Assembly (NCBI GenBank): GCA_015499995.1
Contig: JADNRV010000367.1
Coordinates: 1-44,942 of the forward strand
From: Flammula alnicola
Taxonomy: Eukaryota; Basidiomycota; Agaricomycetes; Agaricales; Strophariaceae
Reading direction: 5' to 3'
Length of the DNA stretch: 44,942 nucleotides
A program made the position numbers and the translations under genes. Below, piece after piece: positions 43,741-44,942 of this stretch. The notes under the pieces were generated by a model that was not told where the DNA came from, did not search any database, and saw nothing but the letters and a program-made list of their open reading frames with translations. Every line of letters starts with the position of its first letter. The stretch's first letter is position 1.

Positions 43741-44942
43741 ATGATATCTGAAGATAAATTGGAAACCCATGGGCATTCCAAGAATCTGGCAGAGGGAAGC
43801 ATAAATGAAGTTAATTCCCTCAAAGATGTTCTGCGCGATATCGACTCGGGAGAAATCAACGAGCTTGCCGTTGTGGCAGAAGGCGAGGAGAGGACGACAT
43901 GGTTTGTGTGGATCTTGGTGACGTGTTCAACGATCTCTGGGTTGCTTTTCGGTGCGTTGATTACCTATCAGTCTGAGGATCGATATTGATATTGTGATCA
44001 ACCGCAGGTTATGATACAGGAGTGATTTCTGGCGCATTGGTGACCATAGGGACAGATCTTGGTCCTGAAGCCCTTTCGAACAGCCAAAAGGTTCCTTTTC
44101 TTATCTTCTTGGACAATATACTACAATCGACGTCCTAATCGCGAAATTTGCAGGAATTTATTACATCCGCCACGACATTAGGAGCTCTACTCGGCGGCCT
44201 CGTTGCTGGTGTCCTTTCGGATTGGACAGGGCGGCGGCCAGTTTTAGGCATCGCGGACATAATCTTTATAGGAGGAGCTATAGCACAAGCTGTGTGCCAT
44301 GATGTCTGGAGCCTGGTTCGTCCGTCTTGTATCAGTTTTCCCTTCGTATAACATTCATTTATCTATGTGTACTCTGCAGATCGGAGGCCGATTTTTGATC
44401 GGTATTGGTGTCGGTCTGGCCGCGTGTATTGCGCCCTTGTACATCCAAGAATTATCGCCTACTCGCCTTCGTGGAAGGATGGTTGTCCTAAAGTGCGTGA
44501 ATTTACGTTCAAAAATTTCTTGCATTGATCTGATAACGTGAATAGTGTCGTTATGATTACATTGGGACAAGTCATTGCTTATGGTATCGGCGCTGGTTTC
44601 TTCCATGTACATGGTGGATGGAGGTGGATGGTGGGTCTAGGCGCACTGCCAGCTGCACTGCAACTCATCTTCCTGTTCTTCCTTCCTGAAAGTCGTACGT
44701 ATATTTGTTCTCACGATACTGGGAACATCTTGGCTGACATGACACCCAAAAGCACGAATCCTTCTTCGAAGAGGCGACACAGTCGCTGCTCATGCGGTCA
44801 TGACTAAGATATATGCCTTCGCCAAGCCGGAAGAAGTCGATTTGAAGGTGAGATTTCTGGCCTGTTGTCACATACGGAGGTTCTAAAAGATATTTTCTAG
44901 ATCAAGGTCCTTCAGCTTTCTGTGAGAAGAAGCGTGGAAATA
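43741..44942 (+). CDS. Myo-inositol/sugar transporter (MFS sugar porter), partial
   Basis: The 5' part of a 12-helix major facilitator transporter; the window ends inside exon 7. Exons are 43741-43951, 44008-44090, 44154-44315, 44380-44492, 44546-44694, 44753-44847 and 44901 onward. After a hydrophilic head (MISEDKLETHGHSKN) come GYDTGVISGALV in helix 1, the loop motif SDWTGRRP, GGRFLIGIGVG, PLYIQELSPTRLRGRMVVLN and ITLGQVIAYGIGAGF, then PESPRILLRRGD before the central loop. ELSPTRLRGRMVVLN with LGQVIAYGIGAGF is characteristic of fungal proton-coupled inositol transporters. All splice junctions keep the frame. Specificity is inferred from these motifs. Confidence 0.9.

Overview
The window reads as nuclear DNA of a filamentous basidiomycete (Agaricomycete type). 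Genes are split by many introns of about 45-70 bp with GT-AG (occasionally GC-AG) ends. The families fit as well: a PDR-type ABC transporter with the fungal Cys-substituted first Walker A, a DUF6533-like membrane protein, a CAP10-like glycosyltransferase and several P450s. No rRNA, convincing tRNA or CRISPR array was seen.

Layout. 1-470: GGCAG/CTGCC-rich repeat. 1060-6945 (+): PDR ABC transporter. 7182-10110 (-): 75/78-kDa subunit of respiratory complex I. 10.1-18.7 kb: gene-poor accessory stretch with degenerate tandem repeats, a relic of a P450 promoter plus first exon, a DUF6533-like gene whose second intron carries a roughly 0.85-1 kb insertion, and a four-exon orphan gene. 18684-20132 (-): secreted acid phosphatase. 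20.7-22.8 kb: partial copy of the AMSH 3' end, partial copy of a P450 3' end, and an intact orphan gene. 23107-25617 (-): AMSH/Sst2-type JAMM deubiquitinase. 26318-34749: three P450 genes (two +, one -), with a truncated second copy of the orphan gene behind the third. 35640-37995 (+): CAP10-like glycosyltransferase. 38844-40669 (+): Pro-rich protein with a 2OG-oxygenase-like fold. 40824-42707 (-): F-box/leucine-rich protein. 43741-end (+): myo-inositol/sugar transporter, cut by the window edge.

How it fits together. The flanks (complex I, AMSH, CAP10-like, F-box, sugar transporter) are ordinary core genes. The 10-35 kb stretch is a duplication-and-decay zone: three separate fragments in 12-23 kb match the P450-2 promoter/exon 1, the P450-3 3' end plus its downstream orphan gene, and the AMSH 3' end. 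The P450-3/orphan pair decayed in opposite ways at its two sites: one keeps the P450 intact, the other the orphan. There is no polyketide synthase, NRPS or terpene cyclase, so three P450s plus a PDR pump do not make a complete biosynthetic cluster here.

Caution. Several genes show isolated one-base deletions against an otherwise clean conserved frame: three in complex I, two in the ABC transporter, one in P450-2. Because the complex I subunit is normally essential and single-copy, base-level assembly errors are likelier than pseudogenes. I found no clear new defence or biosynthetic system; the most unusual signals are the complementary duplicates, the palindrome they share, and the unrecognised multi-exon genes.
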